This document shows positions 1 to 7,111 of a stretch of 64,000 bases of DNA, piece by piece (the first letter of the stretch is position 1; the number at the start of each line of letters is the position of its first letter). The translations under genes and the position numbers were made by a program. The notes under the pieces were generated by a model that did not search any database, had not been told where the DNA came from, and worked only from the letters and a program-made list of their open reading frames with translations. Origin of the DNA: a virus; IMG/VR virus record IMGVR_UViG_3300044796_000657, positions 62,001 to 126,000 of that record; one strand, 5' to 3'.

Positions 1-297
1 TGTTTTGAAAGTGGCGTAAAATGTGCTTTTGAATGGGTCTTGCTCGTATGCTGCTTTGTATTGTTCGTTTGGTGTGCCTGATACACTCAACGTTAACAGC
101 GGAGCAATTTCAATGGGCTTGACTGCTTTGACTTGCGGCTTAGTTGAAAGGAGATCGTAATTGCAGAAATCACAGATGATCGTGCCTTCAGGGATGCGAT
201 TGAGGCATCCGGGGCATTCGTCCATTGTGAAATCGTAACCACATTGGCATACTTCGCCTTGCGGTCGTGCTTTACATTGTGGACAAGTAGTAATCAT
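1..297 (-). CDS. Double zinc-ribbon protein, C-terminus cut by window edge
   Basis: The first 45 residues hold two zinc ribbons: CPQC at 5-8 with CQC at 17-19, then CPGC at 26-29 with CDFC at 41-44. It is clearly related to the proteins at 27276-27767 and 27771-28397, which share the CECGYDF-type segment. The frame is open to base 1, so the protein continues outside the window. The ATG lies only 8 nt after a copy of the conserved leader element and has no clear Shine-Dalgarno (SD) sequence. Metal binding is well supported; the function is unknown. Confidence 0.8.
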   Translation of the reverse strand, partial: MITTCPQCKARPQGEVCQCGYDFTMDECPGCLNRIPEGTIICDFCNYDLLSTKPQVKAVKPIEIAPLLTLSVSGTPNEQYKAAYEQDPFKSTFYATFKT

Positions 298-305
298 ACC
301 AATAG

Positions 306-319
306 GGATGTATGGTCAC
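306..319 (-). promoter_or_regulatory. Conserved leader element, copy 1
   Basis: The minus strand reads GTGACCATACATCC, one base off the consensus GTGACCATACACCC. It lies 8 nt before the start at 297, and its TGA is the stop codon of the gene at 316-681. Confidence 0.8.
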
Positions 320-681
320 AGACCGCCCGACTTCTTGAGAACACGCCCGTTAACGGCATTGCCAATTTTTTGCTGTGAAACTTTGATTTTAGGCAGTTTG
401 CGTTTACCAGCCCACTTCAGCATTGTAGGCGTCAAGATAATCGTTGCGTTTGGATCTTTTGAACCAATCGTAATGATACTAGCGTAGAAGCTCACCCTTG
501 CCTCAGTGTTGGCCAATCGCATGATCTTCTCAATGATTGCTGTGGTTTCGGCTTCATTGAGTTTGGGGAATGTATCACCACGCTGAAATGCCGGAATCAA
601 ATCAATGATTCCTTGTCTTGTCGCAACAGCTTGAGCAGCCCTAGCAGGATCGCTCAAGTCGTTTAGTTCTGGGAATGGCAT
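316..681 (-). CDS. Uncharacterised 121-aa protein
   Basis: I chose the ATG at 681 because GGAGAGTTAAC stands directly before it. A longer reading back to 807 would overlap the upstream gene. The product is a soluble mixed alpha/beta-looking protein with a basic C-terminus. The stop TGA is part of conserved element copy 1. No domain was recognised. Confidence 0.75.
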   Translation of the reverse strand: MPFPELNDLSDPARAAQAVATRQGIIDLIPAFQRGDTFPKLNEAETTAIIEKIMRLANTEARVSFYASIITIGSKDPNATIILTPTMLKWAGKRKLPKIKVSQQKIGNAVNGRVLKKSGGL

Positions 682-682
682 G

Positions 683-913
683 TTAACTCTCCTTTTGAAC
701 ATTCTCAAACAAAGTACGGAGAACCATAGAGACTTCGCTGTTTTCGCAATCGTTAGCAATGTCGTCAAATCCAAGTTGTAGATCAGGCTCATCGTATTGG
801 TATGCAAAATTGAGAATTCGCATAACAGTACCGAGAGCCAACAACTAGCTTTTCAGGCGTTCATGATCAACGGTAGCAAATAACTGTTTAAGAGGCTTGC
901 GTGTACTTGTCAT
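683..913 (-). pseudogene. Small gene with an in-frame amber codon
   Basis: Starting at the ATG at 913, two bases after the stop of the gene upstream, 22 codons run to a TAG at 845-847. The same frame then stays open for 53 further codons to TAA at 683-685, just before the next gene's SD. The part after the TAG looks protein-like: acidic, and containing the segment AYQYDEPDLQLGFDD. It could be an amber mutant, a readthrough gene, or two tiny genes, because an ATG lies 8 codons after the TAG without a good SD. Confidence 0.5.
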
Positions 914-915
914 GA

Positions 916-1128
916 TTATCTCATACATTGGAAGGGAACGGCAGTGACGTTGATGCTGATGTCATCTGATTTGATGGGGCAAATGACATCACTTGCGATT
1001 TTTTTGGCATGGTCTGCATTCTGAATGCCTTGGACGCCAGAGTTAAGGTAAAACGTAGGCACTTGATGCGTCAAATCGCCTTTTGCTGTGTGATGAACAA
1101 CAGTGGCATCAATGGCATATAGTAGCAT
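916..1128 (-). CDS. Uncharacterised 70-aa protein
   Basis: The start at 1128 is set by AAGGGAGAACGTC before the ATG. The first gene after conserved element copy 2, it encodes a small soluble protein with no recognisable motif. The next reading frame starts 2 nt after its TAA stop. Confidence 0.7.
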   Translation of the reverse strand: MLLYAIDATVVHHTAKGDLTHQVPTFYLNSGVQGIQNADHAKKIASDVICPIKSDDISINVTAVPFQCMR

Positions 1129-1151
1129 GACGTTCTCCCTTATAACCATGT

Positions 1152-1165
1152 GGGTGTATGGTCAC
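1152..1165 (-). promoter_or_regulatory. Conserved leader element, copy 2
   Basis: An exact GTGACCATACACCC on the minus strand, 23 nt before the start at 1128 and right behind the HNH gene stop. Confidence 0.85.
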
Positions 1166-1513
1166 TCATATCATGGGATCAAAGGCAAGGAAAGTGTTAA
1201 ACTTAGGCCATTGTAAATGAGTTGCTAAGTCTTTGTTTTTATTGGCCCACTTGGTATTACAAGCGTAACAAGCCATAACAGTGTTAGGTCGTTCTATAAA
1301 AAGTTCTATATCATCAAATAGAACCCAAACACCATCAAGTGCCCCACCCTTACTAACAGGTCGTATATGTTCAACTGTTGCCATATAATCAGGAAATTGT
1401 ATCCCTTGAGGCTGCGGTTGCGGCAACTCCGTTAAACCAAAACACCAGAAGCATGTTCCCATTTGCTTGAAGAACAAATTATCCAATACCTCTCGCTTTC
1501 TCTTGCTTCCCAC
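1166..1513 (-). CDS. HNH endonuclease
   Basis: This 115-residue protein has the HNH core: CFWC near residue 21, TVEHIRPVSKGG near 46-57, and a closing CYAC-N pattern near 83-88. The cysteine pairs bind structural zinc; the EH and N residues form the beta-beta-alpha-metal site. Such small free-standing HNH nucleases are common in large phages as homing or packaging-associated nucleases. It begins with GTG, preceded by TAGGAAACTGTC, whose TAG is the stop of the lipoprotein gene. Its target is unknown. Confidence 0.85.
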   Translation of the reverse strand: MGSKRKREVLDNLFFKQMGTCFWCFGLTELPQPQPQGIQFPDYMATVEHIRPVSKGGALDGVWVLFDDIELFIERPNTVMACYACNTKWANKNKDLATHLQWPKFNTFLAFDPMI

Positions 1514-1522
1514 GACAGTTTC

Positions 1523-1645
1523 CTATTTTAATTCAACATCAATTTTACATGATGTTAAGGTTACCACGGAATGGTATTCGGCTTTGACTCGTATTTGCTT
1601 GTGCTGACATCCTGCAAGCAACAAGATAAGCATCCATGCTTTCAT
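1523..1645 (-). CDS. Small lipoprotein, 40 aa
   Basis: A hydrophobic stretch MLILLLAGC gives a textbook lipobox (LAGC), so the mature protein would start at Cys13 and carry a lipid anchor. AAGG lies 5 nt before the ATG. The TAG stop doubles as part of the SD of the HNH gene. Tiny lipoproteins of this size include outer-membrane spanin subunits, but the mature part lacks the usual proline richness and no inner-membrane spanin gene is adjacent, so that role is only a possibility. Confidence 0.7.
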   Translation of the reverse strand: MKAWMLILLLAGCQHKQIRVKAEYHSVVTLTSCKIDVELK

Positions 1646-1657
1646 TTGAACCTTTCG

Positions 1658-1927
1658 TTAGTTGATGCCAAGTGCGTGATAATTGGCCCGCACATCGGCC
1701 ATATGGTTTCGGTAAATGTTTGTGTGATTCGGCAACACGCTGACCAGATCATTACGGTGAACTTGAAACAGTTGGGGATACTGCCGAGGGTTGATACCGT
1801 ATTTCACCTTAACCTCTTCAACAGTGAGGTATCCCGGCGATGGCATCCAAGCAGTCTTGCAAACAACCTCCAGAATGATCGCTTCACGACTTCCGGGTTC
1901 AGGAATTTGGCTGAATGCTGCTGCCAT
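1658..1927 (-). CDS. Uncharacterised 89-aa protein
   Basis: This is the first gene after conserved element copy 3, with ACGAGGGGCTTTATC before its ATG. The middle (TVEEVKVKYGI) resembles a helix-turn-helix segment, but not strongly enough to call one. The lipoprotein and HNH genes follow in the same operon. Confidence 0.7.
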   Translation of the reverse strand: MAAAFSQIPEPGSREAIILEVVCKTAWMPSPGYLTVEEVKVKYGINPRQYPQLFQVHRNDLVSVLPNHTNIYRNHMADVRANYHALGIN

Positions 1928-1954
1928 GATAAAGCCCCTCGTTGTTAACCATAA

Positions 1955-1968
1955 GGGTGTATGGTCAC
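1955..1968 (-). promoter_or_regulatory. Conserved leader element, copy 3
   Basis: An exact consensus copy 27 nt before the start at 1927. It is followed by GGTTAAC, a second feature often seen after the element. Confidence 0.85.
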
Positions 1969-1969
1969 G

Positions 1970-2446
1970 TTATAGTTCAGGGGAAAATTCACAGATGTTG
2001 AAGTTGGGTGTATCCACAATGTAGGGCTTAGGCCACTGCATCCAAAAGTATTCACGACGGAGCTTGTGGAAGAGATCGCTTTGAAGTTTGGTTGCGATGC
2101 CAATGGTGTAATTGTCGTTTTCAATCTCTTGCGTGAATGCTTCGTTGAACATCATTGCTAAACGAGAGTAAAGGTTAACACGGAAAAATGTTTTGTCTGA
2201 TGTTTCGATGTGTAAGAATTCGCCACGCATCCGACTGCTGCAAATTCTGGATAGGTGAATTTGGGCATTGGCATCGTAAACGCCAATCCAAATGTATACA
2301 GGCTTTTCGAGTAACTTGCTACTGCAAATTGGCGTATACAATTTCACCAAAATGATTTTGGCAAATTTCTTGGGGGCTTCAATTGCTTTGCCATAAGCGG
2401 GCAACGCAAGAGCAGCGGAAATGCCTAAGAAGGTTCTGCGGTTCAT
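1970..2446 (-). CDS. Exported protein with a Tat-like signal
   Basis: The N-terminus MNRRTFLGISAALALP carries a twin-arginine pair followed by FLG and a hydrophobic core ending at an AYG-KA cleavage region. This fits the twin-arginine translocation signal. The mature 130 residues show no motif I recognise. The ATG sits just after the stop of the upstream gene. An exported folded or cofactor-bearing protein is unusual for a phage. Confidence 0.65.
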   Translation of the reverse strand: MNRRTFLGISAALALPAYGKAIEAPKKFAKIILVKLYTPICSSKLLEKPVYIWIGVYDANAQIHLSRICSSRMRGEFLHIETSDKTFFRVNLYSRLAMMFNEAFTQEIENDNYTIGIATKLQSDLFHKLRREYFWMQWPKPYIVDTPNFNICEFSPEL

Positions 2447-2447
2447 A

Positions 2448-2759
2448 TCAAAGTCCCCTTGACCTTTTTCGTGTTTTTTCGATCATATCAGCACGCAATT
2501 TTTTGATGACGTATGCCAAAGCGTCTTGCAGTGCGATTTCGGTGGCAGGTATCGCTGTTCGTTGGGCAGTTAACACGCCAATCAAATTAATGATTTCCTT
2601 GGTGGTGACCATCTCTTCCAAAATCAACACGATAGGCGTGGCGGAATGCTGCGTTTCTTTTTTGAGTTTGGCAACACCATCTTCCCACGAACCGGGAAAA
2701 CTTTTAACCGAGGGCACTGAAGCCCCGGAAGTTGACCGATAATAGAAGTAGATGTTCAT
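2448..2759 (-). CDS. Uncharacterised 103-aa protein
   Basis: The ATG lies 8 nt downstream of conserved element copy 4, without an SD. The product is soluble with a basic tail. It ends one base before the Tat-signal protein begins, so the two are probably translated from one message. Confidence 0.7.
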   Translation of the reverse strand: MNIYFYYRSTSGASVPSVKSFPGSWEDGVAKLKKETQHSATPIVLILEEMVTTKEIINLIGVLTAQRTAIPATEIALQDALAYVIKKLRADMIEKTRKRSRGL

Positions 2760-2767
2760 ACCAATGA

Positions 2768-2781
2768 GGGTGTATGGTCAC
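2768..2781 (-). promoter_or_regulatory. Conserved leader element, copy 4
   Basis: An exact copy 8 nt before the start at 2759. Its TGA ends the small gene at 2778-2939. Confidence 0.85.
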
Positions 2782-2939
2782 CAATTATCGGGCGGCCCAT
2801 GACATGACGGGCAAAGCGTTCGGCGTGACCACTGGCCAGCAACGCACTTGTATTCATTGCCAACATACCCACATTCATGTGTGAATTTGTTGAAAACGAA
2901 ACCGTTTTGGGTCAAGATTGCTGCTTTGAGAGCGTTCAT
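2778..2939 (-). CDS. Small zinc-binding protein, 53 aa
   Basis: Read directly from the minus strand after a GAGGTTAAC SD. Cys23, Cys32, and CPSC at 43-46 make a four-cysteine zinc site typical of tiny phage zinc-finger proteins. It lies downstream of the tRNA in the same transcript and ends with TGA inside conserved element copy 4. Confidence 0.65.
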   Translation of the reverse strand: MNALKAAILTQNGFVFNKFTHECGYVGNEYKCVAGQWSRRTLCPSCHGPPDNW

Positions 2940-2952
2940 GTTAACCTCAGAG

Positions 2953-3024
2953 TGGGCCGACCCGGATTCGAACCGAGAACCAAGACATTATGAGTATCCT
3001 GCTCTACCGTTGAGCTATCGGCCC
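2953..3024 (-). tRNA. tRNA with CAU anticodon (Met or Ile2)
   Basis: The 72-nt cloverleaf is complete: a 7-bp acceptor stem (GGGCCGA/TCGGCCC), a 4-bp D stem with GG in its loop, a 5-bp anticodon stem with two G-U pairs around CTCATAA, a 5-nt variable loop, and a T arm with TTCGAAT. The G1-C72 pair argues against an initiator tRNA. The CTCATAA loop and following TTGGT resemble bacterial tRNA-Ile2, which needs lysidine made by TilS; elongator Met is the alternative. No CCA end is encoded, so it depends on a CCA-adding enzyme such as the one at 9531-10226. Confidence 0.93.
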
Positions 3025-3031
3025 ATTGAAT

Positions 3032-3190
3032 TCATTTCTCGCAGTAGCAGTGATTGGTCAAGTCCATCAACAATTCCCCGTTGACGTACTTTTCCCGTGC
3101 CTGCTTCACGGGCAGAAAATAATCCCTTGAGGCATCCCGTGAATCACGGATTATCCGAACCGTTTCCACTTTGATCTGTTTCCGTTTCAC
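3032..3190 (-). CDS. Uncharacterised 52-aa basic protein, GTG start
   Basis: AAGGAGTTCATT lies directly before a GTG codon, and the frame is open for 52 codons. The protein is basic with a CYC pair near its end. It is the first gene after the promoter at 3220-3248 and lies directly upstream of the tRNA. Confidence 0.65.
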   Translation of the reverse strand: MKRKQIKVETVRIIRDSRDASRDYFLPVKQAREKYVNGELLMDLTNHCYCEK

Positions 3191-3219
3191 AATGAACTCC
3201 TTGGGATAGGGGCACGAAC

Positions 3220-3248
3220 ACTATAACCAATTATACCACTCTTGTCAA
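3220..3248 (-). promoter_or_regulatory. Sigma-70-type promoter
   Basis: TTGACA, a 17-bp spacer and TATAGT. It drives the 52-aa gene, the tRNA and the 53-aa zinc protein. The -35 box overlaps the end of the upstream gene. Confidence 0.85.
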
Positions 3249-3415
3249 TCATAAATTTTGATTTTTGTGATATGTCCGCATTTACAGACATACACTGCAT
3301 GTCTTCCGCTCCACATCTCCTTGAATGGTGAGGGTTTATTGCATTCAGAACACTTCACCTTTTCAGTTAAGAAGTTGATGATTGTATTTTTCAAACGAGT
3401 GAGAAATCTTAACAT
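3245..3415 (-). CDS. Zinc-ribbon protein, 56 aa
   Basis: A basic N-terminal helix is followed by CSEC and CKCG pairs, making one zinc ribbon. The ATG at 3415 overlaps the upstream TAA with the SD GGTGAGTAAT; an earlier start in this frame lies inside the upstream gene. The function is unknown. Confidence 0.7.
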   Translation of the reverse strand: MLRFLTRLKNTIINFLTEKVKCSECNKPSPFKEMWSGRHAVYVCKCGHITKIKIYD

Positions 3416-3416
3416 A

Positions 3417-3872
3417 TTACTCACCTTTTGGGATAAGAGACAAGATAGCATGATCCCTTGACGGATGCGTTGGTGTGTCGCTAGAAAGCCATACTACGCC
3501 ATGTGACCAAACTCCTGTTGCAATCGCATAGTTGATCATCTTCTGACCAGACAATACATTGTCCGGATTTTTACAACGCAATCCCAAATGAGTAGTAATC
3601 GGATGAAGCGTTGGCTCTTGACAAGTAGGGCAAACAAGCCTTGCCATGAATGCTTCAACGTCGGCAAGAGGAATAGCGACCCATCGATTGCCGCCTACTT
3701 TCAACAAACAACCAACATGTATTCCATCCCAAAACATATCCTTGCCATTGATCTTTAACCGTCCTGTCCAACGCAATTTATACCCGTCTGGCAAGGAATT
3801 ACGTGCGCCAGCATCGAGACGTTGGTCGCCAGTGAAGCCGAATTTTTGGAAGTAGTGCCTCTTGCCAGCCAC
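3417..3872 (-). CDS. Uncharacterised 151-aa protein with CxxC pair, GTG start
   Basis: It starts at GTG after AAAGGAGTAGGTC. CPTC near residue 81 and a Cys near 99 may form part of a metal site. The TAG stop of the gene before it is embedded in this SD region. No family was recognised. Confidence 0.7.
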   Translation of the reverse strand: MAGKRHYFQKFGFTGDQRLDAGARNSLPDGYKLRWTGRLKINGKDMFWDGIHVGCLLKVGGNRWVAIPLADVEAFMARLVCPTCQEPTLHPITTHLGLRCKNPDNVLSGQKMINYAIATGVWSHGVVWLSSDTPTHPSRDHAILSLIPKGE

Positions 3873-3875
3873 GAC

Positions 3876-4055
3876 CTACTCCTTTGTTGAATTGATTTCA
3901 CCATCCGGGTGAATAGTGTAAGTAATGGTGCCGGGGCCATACCAAACGCTTTTGGTGGTGCCGGGCTTCCAAGCGGTATCAATTTTTTCCAAAACGATCT
4001 TGTGGGTAATCGTCTTGCTTTGAGGAGCCGGAAGATCGTTGTCGGTGTAATTCAT
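3876..4055 (-). CDS. Uncharacterised 59-aa protein
   Basis: This is the short real frame inside a longer open stretch. The ATG at 4055 follows the stop of the previous gene by 4 nt. The sequence is rich in Thr and beta-prone. It ends with TAG just before the GTG start of the next gene. Confidence 0.6.
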   Translation of the reverse strand: MNYTDNDLPAPQSKTITHKIVLEKIDTAWKPGTTKSVWYGPGTITYTIHPDGEINSTKE

Positions 4056-4059
4056 ACGA

Positions 4060-4269
4060 TTAACTTTCGTAATGATTGTCGTGACCGGATTCATCGTAGA
4101 TTGGCTCCCCATACGGCAATTCATCATTGCAGTAGGCTTCGTGGGCCATGATGCCATCACGAAAACCTTCGGCAAAATCGGTATTACCACGCTTGCTTTC
4201 AGGAAGCACGGTTTCACCACCTCGCCCCAGATTCCAACCTTCCCAATACTGAGTTTCCTTGATCGTCAT
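4060..4269 (-). CDS. Uncharacterised 69-aa acidic protein
   Basis: This is the first gene after conserved element copy 5, with ACGAGGGTCAGCA before the ATG. It is acidic, rich in Gly, His and Glu, and its FAEGFRDG segment resembles small phage proteins of unknown role. Confidence 0.7.
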   Translation of the reverse strand: MTIKETQYWEGWNLGRGGETVLPESKRGNTDFAEGFRDGIMAHEAYCNDELPYGEPIYDESGHDNHYES

Positions 4270-4281
4270 TGCTGACCCTCG

Positions 4282-4488
4282 TTAACCATTTGGACAACAA
4301 TAGGGGTGTATGGTCACTGGTTGTTTGGCTTTCTGTCTCTTATGATCTTTAACAGCATCTTTATCGTTGAGACGCCTAATTGTTCGACTGACATTACAAC
4401 CACGAATGCCAACCAAACAAACGCCCAAATTGGCAGCGTAACGAATAGTATAAGTACCATCGCTTTCTTTTGTCGCTTTGTAAGACAT
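4282..4488 (-). CDS. Uncharacterised 68-aa protein reading through the leader element
   Basis: The body is a small basic protein. Its last codons pass through conserved element copy 5 (encoding VTIHP) and stop at a TAA inside GTTAAC. This shows the element can be coding sequence and need not contain the upstream stop. Confidence 0.65.
   Translation of the reverse strand: MSYKATKESDGTYTIRYAANLGVCLVGIRGCNVSRTIRRLNDKDAVKDHKRQKAKQPVTIHPYCCPNG
4304..4317 (-). promoter_or_regulatory. Conserved leader element, copy 5
   Basis: An exact copy 34 nt before the start at 4269. It overlaps the 3' coding end of the gene upstream. Confidence 0.85.
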
Positions 4489-4793
4489 TAGATTTTACCT
4501 ATTCTGTCTCGGTTGTAGGAGGCAGTCATGTCCTCTTGATCGGTGGTCGTGACGACATTGCTGCCTTCAAACGCCACGATGGTATACACTTCCCCTACCG
4601 TCAAAGGAGCATATTTACCAGTGTAGCCTGTTGGCTTCTGAAGCAATCGTACCGACTCCCCCACTTTGAAGGTAGGATGTTTGATGGTCTTGCCGTGGGC
4701 CGGGCAAAAACCAACTTGATCGCACTTACAGACGACACCGGGACAAACAGCTTTGCCATTGTCGCCAAGGATATAATCGAGCATCTTAAGCAT
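4488..4793 (-). CDS. Cys-rich plus SH3-like barrel protein, 101 aa
   Basis: The N-terminal half has a Cys/His cluster: C17, CKC near 22-24 and CPAH. The C-terminal half (KVGESVRLL through VGEVYTIVAFEG) looks like a KOW/SH3-type beta barrel. The ATG at 4793 overlaps the upstream TAA and has GGAG at the right distance. A nucleic-acid-binding role is possible but not shown. Confidence 0.65.
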   Translation of the reverse strand: MLKMLDYILGDNGKAVCPGVVCKCDQVGFCPAHGKTIKHPTFKVGESVRLLQKPTGYTGKYAPLTVGEVYTIVAFEGSNVVTTTDQEDMTASYNRDRIGKI

Positions 4794-5073
4794 GTGCTGA
4801 CTCCGGTTTGTTGGTATCAATCATTGCCACGATTTTGCGAAGCCTTGTGATGTCCTGCGTTTCAAGCCAGTTCATCGGCAAGGATGAAATTAACAGTAAC
4901 CCCAAATTGAAGGCTTCATCACAAGTCAGAACGAGTTCCAATTCCCGATCCTTGATTGCCGCTGGCCCTGCTGTCACCTTTTGTTTGACATAAAGGCGAG
5001 TTACACCGTCAGTAATGGCGTTGCGGCGTGATGAAATCGGGTTCGTAACCAGTTGTGATGTTGTATCTTTCAT
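4786..5073 (-). CDS. Uncharacterised 95-aa protein
   Basis: This is the first gene of a three-gene operon after conserved element copy 6, with AAGAGGCTGTC before the ATG. A beta-rich middle is followed by helices. No family was recognised. Confidence 0.7.
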   Translation of the reverse strand: MKDTTSQLVTNPISSRRNAITDGVTRLYVKQKVTAGPAAIKDRELELVLTCDEAFNLGLLLISSLPMNWLETQDITRLRKIVAMIDTNKPESAHA

Positions 5074-5095
5074 GACAGCCTCTTGTTAACGTGAG

Positions 5096-5109
5096 GGGTG
5101 TATGGTCAC
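5096..5109 (-). promoter_or_regulatory. Conserved leader element, copy 6
   Basis: An exact copy 22 nt before the start at 5073. Its TGA is the stop of the 211-aa gene. Confidence 0.85.
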
Positions 5110-5741
5110 TCAGGGATGGTAGCCAATATCGTATCAATATCGGCCAATTGGCCTTTGGTTACATGGGCTTGTCGTTCAAACAGATTGCCGAGATGCGGCC
5201 ATACGTGATCAGGAGTGATGCCATTACGCCAAGCCCGCAAACGTTGAGCGGCACCTTGAACTTTTTTGTTAGGCAAGTGTAGTTGGGCACATACATTCCA
5301 AATTGTTCCAATATGATCTTCGTAATCTGGATCTGACTCTGTGAATTGTTGAGCCTGCGTTGTGATCAATGGCTTGTTGCGAACACATCGCCCAAGGATT
5401 GTTCGGCACTTTTTGGCCGTTTCTTCCAATCCATAGTTAACACGATATTTGGGATCGAGTTCGTTAGGGGACATCCACGTTGACGCACCAGTACGAGCAA
5501 CGCTGATTTCATCTTCTGCCATACAGTCAAAATTTCCGACAAACGGTGCTGTGTCCATTGGAACAATGAGATACATATCATCAATGATGTTAACTACCAA
5601 CCATGACAATCCAATTGGATCGGTAAGGTCGGGCAGTACAAACACATCACCGATAGCAGCCGGGCCGTCTTTGGGCGGCTTGGCATTGGTGAGCTTAGCT
5701 GCGGCATCAGCAACGGCGGCTTTGATTTTGGTGGTGTTCAT
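5106..5741 (-). CDS. Uncharacterised 211-aa protein
   Basis: A single-gene unit between conserved elements 6 and 7. The ATG follows GGAGAGTT. The product is soluble with an Ala/Lys-rich N-terminus and a helical C-terminal half. No motif was recognised. Confidence 0.75.
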   Translation of the reverse strand: MNTTKIKAAVADAAAKLTNAKPPKDGPAAIGDVFVLPDLTDPIGLSWLVVNIIDDMYLIVPMDTAPFVGNFDCMAEDEISVARTGASTWMSPNELDPKYRVNYGLEETAKKCRTILGRCVRNKPLITTQAQQFTESDPDYEDHIGTIWNVCAQLHLPNKKVQGAAQRLRAWRNGITPDHVWPHLGNLFERQAHVTKGQLADIDTILATIPE

Positions 5742-5749
5742 AACTCTCC

Positions 5750-5763
5750 GGGTGTATGGTCAC
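5750..5763 (-). promoter_or_regulatory. Conserved leader element, copy 7
   Basis: An exact copy 8 nt before the start at 5741. Its TGA ends the gene at 5760-6086. Confidence 0.85.
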
Positions 5764-6086
5764 AGTTGAGTTTTGCGGCCAGTGAGTACATTCACAACAA
5801 CTTCATTTTGTCCGAAAGCCGCACGCATTTCGTACATCTCTTCGGCGGTTGGTTCAACGCCTTCTTGCTGTTGACGATATTCTTTAACGAATGCTTGAAT
5901 CTCTTGTGATTGCGCCAATTTTTGGGCCGCACGATCTACCGGAATACCGTAAGATTCGCAGGAGTCCAATGGGCAGCAGCGATCCGTTTCCACCCATCGC
6001 CAAACCTTACCATCATCGGTATAGGCTTGACTGTCAAATGTCCAATTGCTATGACTTTTGGTGAAAGTTTCAGTGCGTCGTGCCAT
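5760..6086 (-). CDS. Uncharacterised 108-aa protein
   Basis: I chose the ATG at 6086 because earlier in-frame starts precede conserved element copy 8. A CCPLDSC segment near residue 30 may be a metal or disulphide site; the rest is helical and Glu/Gln rich. Confidence 0.7.
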   Translation of the reverse strand: MARRTETFTKSHSNWTFDSQAYTDDGKVWRWVETDRCCPLDSCESYGIPVDRAAQKLAQSQEIQAFVKEYRQQQEGVEPTAEEMYEMRAAFGQNEVVVNVLTGRKTQL

Positions 6087-6128
6087 TTGAATACTCGGTG
6101 AGAGAGGATGTAACCAAGTTAACAAGTA

Positions 6129-6142
6129 GGGTGTATGGTCAC
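6129..6142 (-). promoter_or_regulatory. Conserved leader element, copy 8
   Basis: An exact copy 42 nt before the start at 6086. The upstream gene ends with TAG directly followed by the in-frame TGA of the element. Confidence 0.85.
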
Positions 6143-6408
6143 TAAATGCCAATGCTTTTTATCATTTGTTTATACTTTGTGGATTTTGATTTCAATTGGA
6201 GGGCAGTGCGTATGACTACCTTGGCAGCAATACGTTTGAAGGCGAAGGATTTGTCCTTAAGTATTTCCGTGATTTGGAAAATGGTAAGAATTTCCTCCAA
6301 GAAAATCTCATCTTCTGGCTTCGATGCCCGCAAAACTGGAAGATTCTTCAATAGATCAAAGGCACGAACGAGTTGTTCATCGGTCACTGGGTTCTGGGGT
6401 ATTTTCAT
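6142..6408 (-). CDS. Uncharacterised 88-aa helical protein
   Basis: The start at 6408 overlaps the stop of the 38-aa gene as ATGA, so translation is coupled. The product is almost entirely helical with a basic C-terminus. It ends with TAG next to conserved element copy 8. Confidence 0.7.
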   Translation of the reverse strand: MKIPQNPVTDEQLVRAFDLLKNLPVLRASKPEDEIFLEEILTIFQITEILKDKSFAFKRIAAKVVIRTALQLKSKSTKYKQMIKSIGI

Positions 6409-6521
6409 GGCATCCACGCAATGAATTTACAAGTTAGGGTAAGTTCGATTCGTTGGATTTCATCTTCACGACAATACACAACGAACCGAATGCCGTGTTC
6501 AAACATCGCTTTGCGAAACAT
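6405..6521 (-). CDS. Uncharacterised 38-aa protein
   Basis: GAGGTGAATTCC precedes the ATG. The frame overlaps the upstream gene by 23 nt and couples to the next by ATGA. The short protein reads like one compact beta/alpha unit. Its place in a chain of overlapping genes is the main evidence that it is real. Confidence 0.6.
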   Translation of the reverse strand: MFRKAMFEHGIRFVVYCREDEIQRIELTLTCKFIAWMP

Positions 6522-6708
6522 TGGAATTCACCTCAGCCCGTGAAAGAACGTATCGGATGTCACCAAAGATTGTTAAGATCATATCATCGGCGTCTTTGAA
6601 ATCGCCATTACCAACATATCTGAGAATGAGACGTTGGCTCCTGTCGCTGTATGGAACACAAACATACTTCAATCCCATCACAAGGCTTCCAATTTCAAGA
6701 TAGCTCAT
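6499..6708 (-). CDS. Uncharacterised 69-aa protein
   Basis: GGTAGGATGCC stands before the ATG; the TAG inside it is the stop of the upstream gene. The product is beta-rich and small. No family was recognised. Confidence 0.7.
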   Translation of the reverse strand: MSYLEIGSLVMGLKYVCVPYSDRSQRLILRYVGNGDFKDADDMILTIFGDIRYVLSRAEVNSNVSQSDV

Positions 6709-6714
6709 GGCATC

Positions 6715-7071
6715 CTACCGGTAAAGGGGAACAATCATTTCTTCAACAGTAGTAGTTATGAAGACATCACCCTTATTAACAGTATTGCGGTTGCCTCGTT
6801 CGTAAGCGTATTCGCCAACAGCGATTTTGCGGTAAATGGCGTGGGGTTCGGGAATGAAGCAGAACAGATCGTTAACATTCAAGCCGCTGAATGGAATAGC
6901 CATGCCTTCATTGACAAAGCGGGAAATTGTTATCAGTCTGGGGTGTTCGGTATTGTTGCGATTGATCTTGATAGCACAAGACTCGCAATAGAGTCGATGA
7001 TCAAGTGAGTGATGGCAATTATCGTGGGGATTGGTACACCGAGTTACCGAACACTTAGGATTTTCTGGCAT
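6715..7071 (-). CDS. Zinc-finger-like 118-aa protein
   Basis: The first 35 residues hold a Cys/His cluster (C7, C12, C19, HH, CESC) likely to bind zinc. This is the first gene after conserved element copy 9. It ends with TAG, in frame with the next gene two codons before its ATG, so occasional readthrough would fuse the two proteins. Confidence 0.7.
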   Translation of the reverse strand: MPENPKCSVTRCTNPHDNCHHSLDHRLYCESCAIKINRNNTEHPRLITISRFVNEGMAIPFSGLNVNDLFCFIPEPHAIYRKIAVGEYAYERGNRNTVNKGDVFITTTVEEMIVPLYR

Positions 7072-7097
7072 TGTTTATTCCTCATTGGTACCTATTA

Positions 7098-7111
7098 GGG
7101 TGTATGGTCAC
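7098..7111 (-). promoter_or_regulatory. Conserved leader element, copy 9
   Basis: An exact copy 26 nt before the start at 7071. Its TGA ends the acetyltransferase gene. Confidence 0.85.
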
